From contig NZ_CP104174.1 in NCBI RefSeq assembly GCF_025200925.1, positions 2,914,001 to 2,978,000 on the forward strand: DNA of 64,000 nucleotides. Direction: 5' to 3'. The notes beneath the pieces were generated by a model. The model was not told the origin of the DNA. It saw only the letters and a list, made by a program, of their open reading frames with translations, and made no database searches. Both the position numbers and the translations under genes were made by a program. Of this stretch, positions 19,665 to 27,397 are shown piece after piece (position 1 is the first letter of the stretch; every line of letters begins with the position of its first letter). The stretch comes from Bradyrhizobium sp. CB1015. GTDB taxonomy: Bacteria > Pseudomonadota > Alphaproteobacteria > Rhizobiales > Xanthobacteraceae.

Positions 19665-20072
19665 ATGAAGATCACCCAGGGCTGCTTCTCGTTCCTGCCC
19701 GATCTGACCGACGAGCAGATCACCAGCCAAGTGCAGTATTGCCTCAGCAACGGTTGGGCGGTGAACATCGAGTTCACCGACGATCCGCATCCCCGCAGCA
19801 CCTATTGGGAGATGTGGGGCCTGCCGATGTTCGACCTGCAGGACGCCGCCGGCGTGATGATGGAGCTCGCCGAGTGCCGCAGGGTCTATGGTAACAGCTA
19901 CATCCGCATCAGCGGCTTCGATTCCAGCCACGGCTGGGAATCGGTGCGGATCTCCTTTCTCGTCAACCGGCCGAAGCAGGAGGCGGAGTTCGAGCTGGTG
20001 CGGCAGGAGGTCGGCGGTCGCGCGATCCGCTACACCACGGTTCGAAAGCCGGCCGTGCGCGCGCCAGCTTAG
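19665..20072 (+). CDS. cbbS: Rubisco small subunit, form IC
   Basis: 135 residues. [20 protein letters not shown] at the start, the [18 protein letters not shown] motif and a C-terminal extension (about 30 residues after ISFLVNRP) that forms the beta-hairpin closing the central channel in red-type Rubisco. GAGGAGA precedes the ATG. Followed by a terminator-like hairpin before cbbX. Confidence 0.97.
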   Translation: MKITQGCFSFLPDLTDEQITSQVQYCLSNGWAVNIEFTDDPHPRSTYWEMWGLPMFDLQDAAGVMMELAECRRVYGNSYIRISGFDSSHGWESVRISFLVNRPKQEAEFELVRQEVGGRAIRYTTVRKPAVRAPA

Positions 20073-20124
20073 GTCATCCGCTTCCGCGCGGAGCTCTCCC
20101 TGCTCCGCATCCTGGCGGACCACT

Positions 20125-20160
20125 GCTTCGCCGCCTCGCTCGCGGCGAAGCTCTTTTCTT
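20125..20160 (+). terminator. Intercistronic terminator-like hairpin between cbbS and cbbX
   Basis: GCTTCGCCGC (20125-20134) and GCGGCGAAGC (20142-20151) form a perfect 10-bp stem with a 7-nt loop, followed by TCTTTTCTT. This is intrinsic-terminator form on the operon's coding strand, 52 bp after the cbbS stop and 10 bp before the cbbX start. It may give partial termination or 3' end protection so that cbbLS mRNA exceeds cbbX mRNA. Confidence 0.7.
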
Positions 20161-20170
20161 CGAGGTAGCC

Positions 20171-21103
20171 ATGCTCGATGTCCCCCACGCAGCCATGACC
20201 GAACATAGCGAGACCCGTTTCGATCTCCGCAAGGAGGCCGAAAGCGCCGGAATCACCGAGACGCTGCAACAGCTCGATCAGGAGCTGATCGGGCTCAAGC
20301 CGGTGAAGAATCGCGTGCGCCAGATCGCCTCGCTGCTGCTGATCGAACGCATCCGGCAGCGTGCGGGGCTGGCATCGGCGCCGCCCACGCTGCACATGTC
20401 GTTCACCGGCAATCCCGGCACCGGCAAGACCACCGTGGCGCTGCGCATGGCCAGGATCCTGCACGGGCTCGGCTTCGTGCGGCGCGGACAGGTGATCTCG
20501 GTGACGCGCGACGATCTCGTCGGCCAGTATATCGGCCACACCGCGCCGAAGACCAAGGAGATCCTGAAGAAGGCGATGGGGGGCGTGCTGTTCATCGACG
20601 AAGCCTACTATCTGCATCGTCCCGACAACGAGCGCGACTACGGCCAGGAATCGATCGAGATCCTGCTCCAGGTGATGGAGAACCAGCGCGAGGACCTGGT
20701 CGTGATCCTCGCCGGCTACGGCGAGCGGATGACGAGCTTCTTCGCCTCCAATCCCGGCTTCCGCTCGCGCATCGCCCACCACATCGAATTTCCCGACTAT
20801 GCAGAGGCCGAGCTGCTCGTCATTGCCGAGTTGATGCTGAAGGAGCGCGGCTATCGCTTCTCGGCCGCAGCGCGCGAGGCGTTCGAGACATACATCGCGC
20901 TGCGCCGGACCCAGCCGTTCTTCTCCAATGCACGTTCGATCCGCAACGCCGTCGACCGCATCCGCCTGCGGCAGGCCGATCGGCTGGTATCCGATCTCGA
21001 TCGCATGCTCGATGTCGCAGAGCTCGAAACCATCGATGCCATGGACGTGCTCGCGAGCCGCGTGTTCAGCGGCGGTGCGGATGCGCGGAGTGCAGTGCCA
21101 TGA
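20171..21103 (+). CDS. cbbX: Red-type Rubisco activase CbbX (AAA+)
   Basis: 310 residues; a hexameric AAA+ motor that pulls on the CbbL C-terminus to release inhibitory sugar phosphates, with RuBP as allosteric ligand. Walker [12 protein letters not shown] (residues 80-87), the pore loop [13 protein letters not shown] with Tyr120, Walker [12 protein letters not shown] (139-146) and sensor/Arg-finger region [12 protein letters not shown] are intact. GAGG lies upstream of the ATG. Its stop overlaps the start of cbbE (ATGA, 21100-21103). Confidence 0.97.
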   Translation: MLDVPHAAMTEHSETRFDLRKEAESAGITETLQQLDQELIGLKPVKNRVRQIASLLLIERIRQRAGLASAPPTLHMSFTGNPGTGKTTVALRMARILHGLGFVRRGQVISVTRDDLVGQYIGHTAPKTKEILKKAMGGVLFIDEAYYLHRPDNERDYGQESIEILLQVMENQREDLVVILAGYGERMTSFFASNPGFRSRIAHHIEFPDYAEAELLVIAELMLKERGYRFSAAAREAFETYIALRRTQPFFSNARSIRNAVDRIRLRQADRLVSDLDRMLDVAELETIDAMDVLASRVFSGGADARSAVP

Positions 21104-21837
21104 CGAAGGAGATCATGATCGCTCCCTCGATCCTCGCCGCGGATTTCGCGCGCCTCGGCGACGAGGTCGCCGCGATCGACGCCGCTGGGGCCGACTGGAT
21201 CCATTGCGACGTCATGGACGGACACTTCGTGCCGAACATCAGCTTCGGTGCCGATGTCATCAAGGCGATCCGCCCCTATACGAAGAAGCCGTTCGACGTG
21301 CATTTGATGATCGCGCCGACCGATCCCTATCTCGAGGCGTTCGCAAAGGCCGGAGCGGACATCGTCACGGTGCACGCCGAAGCGGGTGCGCATCTCGACC
21401 GCTCGCTCCAGGCGATCCGCTCGCTCGGCAGCAAGGCTGGCGTCAGCCTTTGTCCGTCGACGCCGGAGACGGTGATCGAAAATGTGCTCGATCGTATCGA
21501 TCTCGTGCTGGTGATGACGGTCAATCCAGGCTTTGGCGGCCAATCCTTCATCGCATCGCAGATCGACAAGATCAGGCGGATCAGGACCATGATCGGCGAG
21601 CGGCCGATCCGGCTCGAGGTGGATGGCGGTGTCACGCGCGACAATGCCGCGGCTGTGGCTGCAGCAGGCGCCGACACGCTGGTCGCAGGCTCCGCCGTGT
21701 TTCGCGGCAAGAGCGCTGCCGAATACGCCGCCAATATCGCGGCTCTTCGCATCGCCGCGGAGACGGGCCGGGTTCCGAGGCCGCAAGATGGTTCCGCGCC
21801 CGCGAAGCGGACCGGAGAGAGTGCGCTCATCCGGTAG
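21100..21837 (+). CDS. cbbE: Ribulose-phosphate 3-epimerase
   Basis: 245 residues; interconverts xylulose-5-P and ribulose-5-P, supplying the phosphoribulokinase substrate. TIM-barrel motifs are [54 protein letters not shown] and [12 protein letters not shown] with the metal-binding His and Asp residues. About 20 residues at the C-terminus are extra. Last gene of the operon, translationally coupled to cbbX. Confidence 0.96.
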   Translation: MTKEIMIAPSILAADFARLGDEVAAIDAAGADWIHCDVMDGHFVPNISFGADVIKAIRPYTKKPFDVHLMIAPTDPYLEAFAKAGADIVTVHAEAGAHLDRSLQAIRSLGSKAGVSLCPSTPETVIENVLDRIDLVLVMTVNPGFGGQSFIASQIDKIRRIRTMIGERPIRLEVDGGVTRDNAAAVAAAGADTLVAGSAVFRGKSAAEYAANIAALRIAAETGRVPRPQDGSAPAKRTGESALIR

Positions 21838-22003
21838 ACGACCATTGGATCAACCGGCCGTGGAGCGCCGCCTCTACGCCTAGCCTTGGGCACACAGTTC
21901 CATGCGGACGCTTGGAACTAAAATCCCTATCGGCGCTTCTCGAAAATTAACTTGGCTCAGGCGCGTTGTGCGCGCAGCAAATGTTTTGCATAAACGCCAT
22001 TGG

Positions 22004-22019
22004 CCTGACGCAAATCAGG
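22004..22019. promoter_or_regulatory. Palindrome CCTGA-N6-TCAGG, FNR/FixK-like
   Basis: CCTGACGCAAATCAGG is a perfect 5-bp dyad with a 6-bp centre, 32 bp before the small gene at 22052. It differs from the FixK/FNR core TTGA-N6-TCAA by one base in each half. It could be an operator of a CRP/FNR-type factor; not decisive. Confidence 0.35.
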
Positions 22020-22051
22020 GCAATAAGCCTGTGAACGCGAGGGAGGGTCTC

Positions 22052-22264
22052 ATGGAGAACGTACGTCGCTACCGGGCGCTGGCGTCCCTCTGCCGGCAGC
22101 AGGCGGCCTACCGGCCGCTCCAGAACTGGGAACTCCTCGGCCAAGCCGAACATTTCGAACATCTCGCAGAAGTAGAGCTCAAGGCGCATTTCGACGCGTG
22201 CAATGTGCATCGCGACAAGGACGCCGCCGCGCCGGCGACCTGGGAAGCGCCCGTCGCGGCGTGA
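22052..22264 (+). CDS. Small conserved protein, paralogue of 11558-11755
   Basis: 70 residues: MENVRRYRALASLCRQQAAY then RPLQNWELLGQAEHFEHLAE and VELKAHFDA. It matches the small protein at 11558-11755 over about 48 residues with the same order of Arg, Trp and Glu positions. Predicted helical, soluble, function unknown. GAGGGAGGG lies upstream of the ATG. It lies 214 bp downstream of cbbE. Confidence 0.75.
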   Translation: MENVRRYRALASLCRQQAAYRPLQNWELLGQAEHFEHLAEVELKAHFDACNVHRDKDAAAPATWEAPVAA

Positions 22265-22285
22265 CGGCGCCAAGCCGGACTCGCC

Positions 22286-23122
22286 TCAATGGGACATCAG
22301 CGTCGGGACCGTCATGGCTTCCAGCATGGCGCGGGTGACGCCCCCGAGAACGCGCTCTTGCAACCGCGAATGGCCGTAGCCGCCCATCACCAGGAGATCG
22401 AGACTCTCGTCGGCCGCCAGCGACAGAATGATCGGCTGAATGTCGGCGCGGGTTGCCGTCAGGCCGACCGTGCGGGTCGACAGTCCGCGCCGGCCGAGAT
22501 GTCTGGCCAGACCGCCTGCTGAAGCTTCGCCGGCGACGGCATCGGTCTCGTTGACGCTGATGATCACGATCTCTTCGGCGCGGGCCAGGAATGGGGCTGC
22601 GTCACGCATGGCGCGGGCGGCAACGCGACTGCCGTCCCAGCAGATGCCGATCCGGTTCGCCTTGAAGGCTCCACGGAAGGTATAGGGAAGGAACAGCACT
22701 GGGCCGCCCGCCTGGAATAGGATCTCGCTCGGCACGTCATTGTCGAACCCGCCTTGCGCCGGATCGGGCTGGAGCACGATGCTGAGGTCGTGCAGCCGCG
22801 CCATCTCGCCGAGCGAGCCGGCTGCATCCACCGGGATCGCGCCGAGTGCGTGGCAGGTATGGGAGATGCCGGCGTTCGCCGCCTCGCTCTTGAATACCGC
22901 AAGCGCAGCCTCGGCCCGCTCCACGGCGCGCTCGCGCTCCAGCTCGAACACGGCCGCAACGGCCGCGCCGCCTTCCATGACGTACGCCGCACTGGTGGCG
23001 ACATAGCCGACCGCGACCGCGTCGAGATGCGCGTTGAGCTTCGCGGCGAGCGAGATCGAGCCCTCGATCGCAGGACGCATGGGACGTTCGGTGGGAATGT
23101 GGACGAGAATGTCTTTGTACAT
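22286..23122 (-). CDS. Universal stress protein with two Usp domains
   Basis: 278 residues. The N-terminal domain begins MYKDILVHIPTERPMRPAIE; the C-terminal domain begins NRIGICWDGSRVAARAMRDA and ends with the ATP-binding pattern VMGGYGHSRLQERVLGGVTR (G-x2-G-x9-G). Tandem Usp proteins are cytosolic stress and low-oxygen survival factors. The start is set at 23122 by GGAGG nine bases upstream. A FixK/FNR-type box lies 61 bp upstream, so expression under low oxygen is likely. Confidence 0.9.
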   Translation of the reverse strand: MYKDILVHIPTERPMRPAIEGSISLAAKLNAHLDAVAVGYVATSAAYVMEGGAAVAAVFELERERAVERAEAALAVFKSEAANAGISHTCHALGAIPVDAAGSLGEMARLHDLSIVLQPDPAQGGFDNDVPSEILFQAGGPVLFLPYTFRGAFKANRIGICWDGSRVAARAMRDAAPFLARAEEIVIISVNETDAVAGEASAGGLARHLGRRGLSTRTVGLTATRADIQPIILSLAADESLDLLVMGGYGHSRLQERVLGGVTRAMLEAMTVPTLMSH

Positions 23123-23183
23123 GGCGCGCCTCCGGTGGACATCATCCGATGGTTGTAGTTTTTCACCGCGCGAGGGCGGCGCG

Positions 23184-23197
23184 TTGAGCTGCATCAA
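23184..23197 (-). promoter_or_regulatory. FixK/FNR-type box upstream of the Usp gene
   Basis: TTGAGCTGCATCAA has the TTGA-N6-TCAA core bound by FixK/FnrN regulators. It ends 61 bp before the Usp start codon, the distance expected when the box is near -40. The divergent htrA start is 131 bp away on the other side. Confidence 0.6.
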
Positions 23198-23327
23198 ACG
23201 TCCAGATGGCCTGCTGCGTCCGCTCATCCATCCTTTGCCGAGATTTAATCGGACGGACGGGACGCCGTAAGGTGGCAGCGACCATGTTGAGGGCAAGGCG
23301 ACACCTGCTCAACATGGACATTTCGAC

Positions 23328-24860
23328 ATGAACGATCGCGTCAATTCCGACACCACGTCTCGCAAGATCTTGCGGCCGCGCCGGCTCGCGCTGCTCGGCA
23401 CCGTGGCCGCGCTGGGCGTGGCCGCCCTCGCCATTGCGCCAGGCGCTTCGCCGTTCGGCATCAACTCCTTGATTGCGCCGGCCCAGGCGGCCGAAGCCGC
23501 CGCGACGCCGCCCGGCTTCGGCGATCTCGTCAGCAAGGTCAAACCCGCAGTGATCTCGGTGCGGGTCAAAATCGACCAGGACAACGACAAGAGCGCGATG
23601 CTGCAGCAGAACCGGGTGGATTCGGACGAGGACACGCCGTTCGACCAGTTCTCGCGACAGTTCGGCTTCCGCTTCCCGGGCGGCGCGAACGGCATGCCGC
23701 GCCAGCGCCACCAGATGATCACGGGCGAAGGCTCCGGCTTCTTCATCTCCGCCGACGGCTATGCCGTGACCAACAATCACGTCGTCGATCACGCCGAGTC
23801 CGTGCAGGTGACGATGGACGACGGCACGACCTACACCGCGAAGGTCGTCGGCACCGATCCGAAGACCGATCTCGCGCTGATCAAGGTCGACGGCAACAAG
23901 GACTTTCCGTTCGTCAAATTTTCCGACCAGAAGCCGCGCATCGGCGACTGGGTGGTCGCCGTCGGCAATCCCTTCGGTCTTGGCGGCACCGTGACCGCCG
24001 GCATTGTCTCGGCCAGCGGCCGGGATATCGGCAATGGTCCCTACGACGACTTCATCCAGATCGACGCGCCGATCAACAAGGGCAATTCCGGCGGCCCGGC
24101 CTTCGACATGAACGGCAACGTGATCGGCGTGAACACCGCGATCTTCTCGCCCTCGGGCGGCTCGGTCGGCATCGGCTTCGATATCCCGGCTGCGACCGCC
24201 AAGCTCGTCGTCGCGCAATTGAAGGACAAGGGCGCGGTCACCCGGGGCTGGCTCGGCGTGCAGGTGCAGCCCGTGACATCGGATATTGCCGACAGCCTCG
24301 GCCTCAAGGAGGCGCGCGGCGCGATCGTCGACAATCCCCAAGATGGCAGCCCGGCGGCGAAGGCCGGCATCGAGGCGGGGGACGTCATCACCGCCGTCAA
24401 CGGCACCGCGATCAAGGATTCTCGCGACCTCGCCCGTACCATCGCCGGCTTGGCGCCGGGCACGTCCGTGAAGCTCGATGTCTTCCGCAAGGGTGATAGC
24501 AAGACGGTGACCCTGGCGCTCGGCGAACTGCCGAACGAGCGGCAAGCCAAGGGCAACGAGGGCAGGGAGCAGCCGGGTGCCGGCACGCCGCGCCTCGGCC
24601 TCAGCCTGGCGCCGGCACGTGACGTTCAGGGCGCAGGCCAGAACGGCGTCGTCGTTACCGAGGTTGACCCGCAAGGCCCCGCCGCGCAACGCGGCATCCG
24701 CACCGGCGACGTCATCCTCAATATCGGCGGCAAGGCTGTCAGCAATGTCGGCGAGGTGCGCTCCGAGCTGGCGCAGGCCAAATCGTCGGGCAAGCGCAGC
24801 GTGCTGTTGCAGGTCAGAAGCGCGGAGGCGACCCGCTTCGTCGCGGTGCCACTCGCCTAA
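23328..24860 (+). CDS. degP: Do-family periplasmic serine protease HtrA/DegP
   Basis: 510 residues. A signal sequence (hydrophobic 19-40, likely cleavage after PAQA near 54), trypsin-like domain with catalytic His151 (TNNHVVDH), Asp181 (KTDLALIKV) and Ser254 (INKGNSGGPAFD), and two PDZ domains starting about residues 295 (GWLGVQVQP) and 415 (RLGLSLAPA). It degrades or refolds damaged envelope proteins. A probable terminator follows at 24889-24911. Confidence 0.95.
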   Translation: MNDRVNSDTTSRKILRPRRLALLGTVAALGVAALAIAPGASPFGINSLIAPAQAAEAAATPPGFGDLVSKVKPAVISVRVKIDQDNDKSAMLQQNRVDSDEDTPFDQFSRQFGFRFPGGANGMPRQRHQMITGEGSGFFISADGYAVTNNHVVDHAESVQVTMDDGTTYTAKVVGTDPKTDLALIKVDGNKDFPFVKFSDQKPRIGDWVVAVGNPFGLGGTVTAGIVSASGRDIGNGPYDDFIQIDAPINKGNSGGPAFDMNGNVIGVNTAIFSPSGGSVGIGFDIPAATAKLVVAQLKDKGAVTRGWLGVQVQPVTSDIADSLGLKEARGAIVDNPQDGSPAAKAGIEAGDVITAVNGTAIKDSRDLARTIAGLAPGTSVKLDVFRKGDSKTVTLALGELPNERQAKGNEGREQPGAGTPRLGLSLAPARDVQGAGQNGVVVTEVDPQGPAAQRGIRTGDVILNIGGKAVSNVGEVRSELAQAKSSGKRSVLLQVRSAEATRFVAVPLA

Positions 24861-24888
24861 CGCGAACCCCGACCGCTATAACTTCCGG

Positions 24889-24911
24889 AAAGGAGGCCTC
24901 GGGCCGCCTTT
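24889..24911 (+). terminator. Terminator of the htrA gene
   Basis: AAAGGAGGCC (24889-24898) pairs with GGCCGCCTTT (24902-24911) with one mismatch and a TCG loop, 28 bp after the htrA stop. Confidence 0.6.
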
Positions 24912-25125
24912 CGCAGGCAAGCTGGCCAAGGTCGATAACATTCTCGTTAACGGCAGGGATGGTGACCCGGTGCGTCCGAAAAAGCCGTGTTCGCTGATCA
25001 CACTCGCAAGGGTGCCTCGGTGCTCTGCGGCAATGTCGCCGCTGAGAGAGGTTGCAAGCGTGGAACTTCGAACCTCCCGGCGCTTTGTGGAACTCGCCGG
25101 TGGTTCAAATGAGATCGGTGCCGAC

Positions 25126-25488
25126 ATGGATCGATTGAAGCTCTCGCTGAGGAGCGCGCTGCTGGTGGCGCCATTGGTGCTCTCAGGCGGAAACGCGCTC
25201 GGGCGCGACGACGGCCGCTACGCGGATTCCCCTCTGAAGCCATGGTTCGACAGTCTGCGCAGCCATCTCGGTCCGTGCTGCTCGGATGCGGACGGTTTCG
25301 CCGTCGCCGATCCCGACTGGGAGTCGCACAACGGGCGTTACCGTGTGCGGCTCGACGGGCAGTGGATCGATGTGCCGGATGAAGCCGTCATCACCGAGCC
25401 GAACCGGGCCGGCCGCACCATGGTGTGGCCGGTCAAGACTGCGTTCGGGATTTCGATCCGCTGCTTCATGCCGGGGAGCATGATCTGA
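25126..25488 (+). CDS. Small exported protein, unknown function
   Basis: 120 residues. A signal peptide (MDRLKLSLRSALLVAPLVLS, cleavage near NALG) is followed by a compact domain with GPCCSDADGFAVADPDWESH, YRVRLDGQWIDVPDEAVI and a C-terminal ISIRCFMPGSMI. The Cys-Cys pair and terminal Cys-Phe-x-Pro recur in short exported proteins of Bradyrhizobium and relatives. No catalytic motif recognised. Ends 6 bp before the convergent Lys-rich gene. Confidence 0.75.
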   Translation: MDRLKLSLRSALLVAPLVLSGGNALGRDDGRYADSPLKPWFDSLRSHLGPCCSDADGFAVADPDWESHNGRYRVRLDGQWIDVPDEAVITEPNRAGRTMVWPVKTAFGISIRCFMPGSMI

Positions 25489-25494
25489 TACCGG

Positions 25495-25791
25495 TCAGCG
25501 CGACCGTTTGGATGATTTGCGCTTCGATGATTTCTTGTTCGATGATTTCTTGGACGACGTGCTGGACGTCTTCTTGGCGCTCTTGCGCTTCGAAGCCTTC
25601 TTCGGGACCTTCTTGCCCTTCTTGCGTGCCTTCGACAATCCGATTGCGATCGCCTGCTTGCGGCTCTTGACGCGGCCGCCGCGCCCGCCACGGCCGCTCT
25701 TCGCGGTGCCCTTCTTGTAGCGCCGCATCTCGCTGGCGACATCGCTGCCCGAGCTGCGTGAGTAGCGGCGTTTCTTTGCCTTGCGTGCCAT
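25495..25791 (-). CDS. Lys/Arg-rich small protein, DUF6496-like
   Basis: 98 residues, extremely basic. The conserved part is SSGSDVASEMRRYKKGTAKS followed by GRVKSRKQAIAIGLSKARKK; the tail is Ser/Lys repeats similar to histone-H1-like bacterial proteins. It probably binds nucleic acid (inference). The start at 25791 has GGGAGAA upstream and lies 23 bp after an EcfG-type promoter, which rules out the longer frame. Confidence 0.8.
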   Translation of the reverse strand: MARKAKKRRYSRSSGSDVASEMRRYKKGTAKSGRGGRGGRVKSRKQAIAIGLSKARKKGKKVPKKASKRKSAKKTSSTSSKKSSNKKSSKRKSSKRSR

Positions 25792-25814
25792 GCATGTTCT
25801 CCCTCGGCGAGGAG

Positions 25815-25839
25815 AACCATTCGGCAAAGCCATGGTTCC
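25815..25839 (-). promoter_or_regulatory. EcfG-type (general stress sigma) promoter
   Basis: On the minus strand: GGAAC (25839-25835), 16 bp, GGTT (25818-25815), 23 bp before the Lys-rich gene. Matches the alphaproteobacterial sigma-EcfG pattern GGAAC-N16/17-NGTT. Confidence 0.65.
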
Positions 25840-25880
25840 GGCAGCGCGGGCGGCGCAGGCCTAAAGCGCGATGCGATGCT

Positions 25881-26075
25881 CTAGAAGGAATTTGCCAGCT
25901 CGATCTCAGCTTCCAGCACCTGGATGCGCCGGGCGGCCTCGCTGAAGGACAGATCCCGCGCATATTGGCCGGGCTGATAGGCCTCTTCGCTCAGCCGCTT
26001 CAGCTTCAGGCACTGCGCCCGCGTCATCTGCTCGCCCAGGAAAAATCTGGCATCGTATTTACCTTGAACCTGCAT
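25881..26075 (-). CDS. Small protein, DUF3072 family
   Basis: 64 residues. MTRAQCLKLKRLSEEAYQPG and LSFSEAARRIQVLEAEIELA follow the DUF3072 pattern, a short helical domain often found with plant-microbe or stress-associated genes. Function unknown. It is divergent from the 91-residue gene at 26137, and the shared 61-bp gap holds an SOS box. Confidence 0.7.
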   Translation of the reverse strand: MQVQGKYDARFFLGEQMTRAQCLKLKRLSEEAYQPGQYARDLSFSEAARRIQVLEAEIELANSF

Positions 26076-26112
26076 CTGGCTTCTCCGTCCTGAAATCGTG
26101 ACTTGACTATAT

Positions 26113-26127
26113 GTTCTTATTTTGTTC
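26113..26127. promoter_or_regulatory. LexA (SOS) box, alphaproteobacterial type
   Basis: GTTCTTATTTTGTTC is an exact GTTC-N7-GTTC, the direct-repeat LexA site of alphaproteobacteria. It overlaps TTGACT (26103-26108), a possible -35, in the 61-bp gap between divergent genes. It ends 9 bp before the start at 26137. Confidence 0.65.
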
Positions 26128-26136
26128 TAACAAGCC

Positions 26137-26412
26137 ATGGACAACAGAATTAATGAAATTCGACGTAAAATCAGAGCCTTGAGGCTTGAGATGGCCGACG
26201 TCGAGGCGTCGGTGCGCGACCTCGTCGAGCGCGATCGCGACTGCAACGAAAGGGCCCTGGCGCAGATGGACCTGCGCCGGAAAATCAACCTTTTGATTGC
26301 CGAATGGAAGGCGGCCGGCGGCAGCGACGTTCTGCCTGACGTCCGCGACCGGGTACGACTTCGTCCCGTGAAGACAGGCGGCAATCCCGCGCGCGCAACC
26401 GGGCGCCGCTGA
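26137..26412 (+). CDS. Small coiled-coil protein, candidate SOS gene
   Basis: 91 residues, not recognised. The first 60 are strongly helical with heptads (NEIRRKIRALRLEMADVEAS, RDLVERDRDCNE); the tail is Arg-rich (RDRVRLRPVKTGG). The reverse-strand frame over the same bases has no composition of a real protein. A LexA-type box at the promoter suggests DNA-damage induction. Confidence 0.6.
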   Translation: MDNRINEIRRKIRALRLEMADVEASVRDLVERDRDCNERALAQMDLRRKINLLIAEWKAAGGSDVLPDVRDRVRLRPVKTGGNPARATGRR

Positions 26413-26565
26413 GATCGTCTGGAGCGTGGCGGAGAAATCCGCACCCGCGCCGGATCTCGAAACTGCGCGCCACGCAGTGCTCCCCGTTCGACGTCCGCAA
26501 CGCGAAGGGCCCGAGCGCATGGACGCCGGATGCTGAAGGCCAGGTCGAATCCAACGACAACAGAC

Positions 26566-26592
26566 AAAGGGCCCCGCAATGGCGGAGCCCTT
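26566..26592. terminator. Hairpin terminator in the gene-free stretch 26413-26760
   Basis: AAGGGCCCCGC (26567-26577) pairs with GCGGAGCCCTT (26582-26592) with one mismatch around AATG. The rest of the 348-bp interval holds no frame with a ribosome-binding site; a minus-strand 11-codon frame (MTDKGGMTNTK) was seen and not called. Confidence 0.55.
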
Positions 26593-26760
26593 CATGATTC
26601 CAGGAGCACCTATTTGGTGTTGGTCATGCCGCCCTTGTCCGTCATGGTGCCGCCTTGGTCGTCTTGATGCGGGAACTCCCTGAGTTAAATTGACGCAGGC
26701 GGCAAATCAGCGTCGCGGCAGGAGTTCCCGGCAAAGCACCTCCCGCGCGTCACGCATGCT

Positions 26761-27018
26761 TCAAGTTTGCTTGTCCTCGGCCAGGATGAACACGGCGCCG
26801 GTGAGCGTTGCGCCGATCGCGAAGGTCGTCACCAAGGTGAGGGCGAAGACCATCGCGGCCTGGCTTCCGCCGTTGTTCAGCAGGTTGGCCACGGCTGGAT
26901 TGGACAGGACGAGCGCGAGGTTGAAGGTGAGGCCGAGCGCTGCGCCCATCATTGCATGCGTCATCAGCTTGATAAGGCCGCTGACAGAGATCAGCTCGGA
27001 CGACTTCTTGGTGCGCAT
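26761..27018 (-). CDS. Small membrane protein, EcfG-promoted
   Basis: 85 residues with two or three hydrophobic stretches: LIKLMTHAMMGAALGLTFNL, NPAVANLLNNGGSQAAMVFA and TLVTTFAIGATLTGAVFILA. No named domain. Its ATG is 26 bp after a consensus EcfG promoter, so it is probably a general-stress membrane protein. Confidence 0.7.
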   Translation of the reverse strand: MRTKKSSELISVSGLIKLMTHAMMGAALGLTFNLALVLSNPAVANLLNNGGSQAAMVFALTLVTTFAIGATLTGAVFILAEDKQT

Positions 27019-27044
27019 GGGACGGGATCCCGAACTGCCACGCC

Positions 27045-27069
27045 AACGCGCACGTGATTCCCTGGTTCC
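27045..27069 (-). promoter_or_regulatory. EcfG-type promoter, full consensus
   Basis: Minus strand GGAAC (27069-27065), 16 bp, CGTT (27048-27045), 26 bp before the start at 27018. Confidence 0.75.
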
Positions 27070-27141
27070 GTTCCGCTGAAGGAATTGTCGTCGCCCGCTT
27101 CATCCGGCGTTCATGCCGGGCTTGCCAAGATGAGCGCCAGC

Positions 27142-27175
27142 AAAACGGGAACATCGAGAAAACGGGAACATCGAT
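27142..27175 (+). repeat. Two tandem 17-bp repeats directly before a start codon
   Basis: AAAACGGGAACATCGAG (27142-27158) and AAAACGGGAACATCGAT (27159-27175) differ only in the last base and run straight into the ATG at 27176. They replace a normal ribosome-binding site. Confidence 0.8.
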
Positions 27176-27397
27176 ATGGGTAAGGTCGTCTTTCTTTACC
27201 GCTCGCTGGCCTATCGCAACGCAGCCGCGGACATCCTGCGCAAGGCGCGCAAGCTCCCGCGTGGCGCGGAACGGAGCGCGGCTCGCCGCTACGCCAAGGC
27301 GCTGCGCGATCTCGCGCGAACGGAAGCCTGGCTCGAGGGGCGCGTCGCACGCGAACCGCGGACCGCTCAGCGCATGACGAGCGCAGCGTCCGGTTAG
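27176..27397 (+). CDS. Small basic hypothetical protein
   Basis: 73 residues, Arg/Ala-rich: MGKVVFLYRSLAYRNAAADI, LRKARKLPRGAERSAARRYA, KALRDLARTEAWLEGRVARE. Predicted helical; possibly nucleic-acid binding. No ribosome-binding site, but a 17-codon frame (27130-27183) overlaps the start. The stop overlaps the stop of the convergent HWE kinase by 4 bp. Confidence 0.5.
   Translation: MGKVVFLYRSLAYRNAAADILRKARKLPRGAERSAARRYAKALRDLARTEAWLEGRVAREPRTAQRMTSAASG

Noticed and set aside
23163..24689. A 508-codon frame antisense to htrA
   Set aside because: The HtrA frame has all catalytic motifs; the antisense frame lacks domains and has an atypical composition.
26107..26595. A 162-codon minus-strand frame
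   Set aside because: It covers the promoter with the SOS box and runs antisense to a convincing coiled-coil gene; its composition is not protein-like.
26601..26640. An 11-codon minus-strand frame (MTDKGGMTNTK)
   Set aside because: Too short, no ribosome-binding site; possibly the remnant of a small gene.
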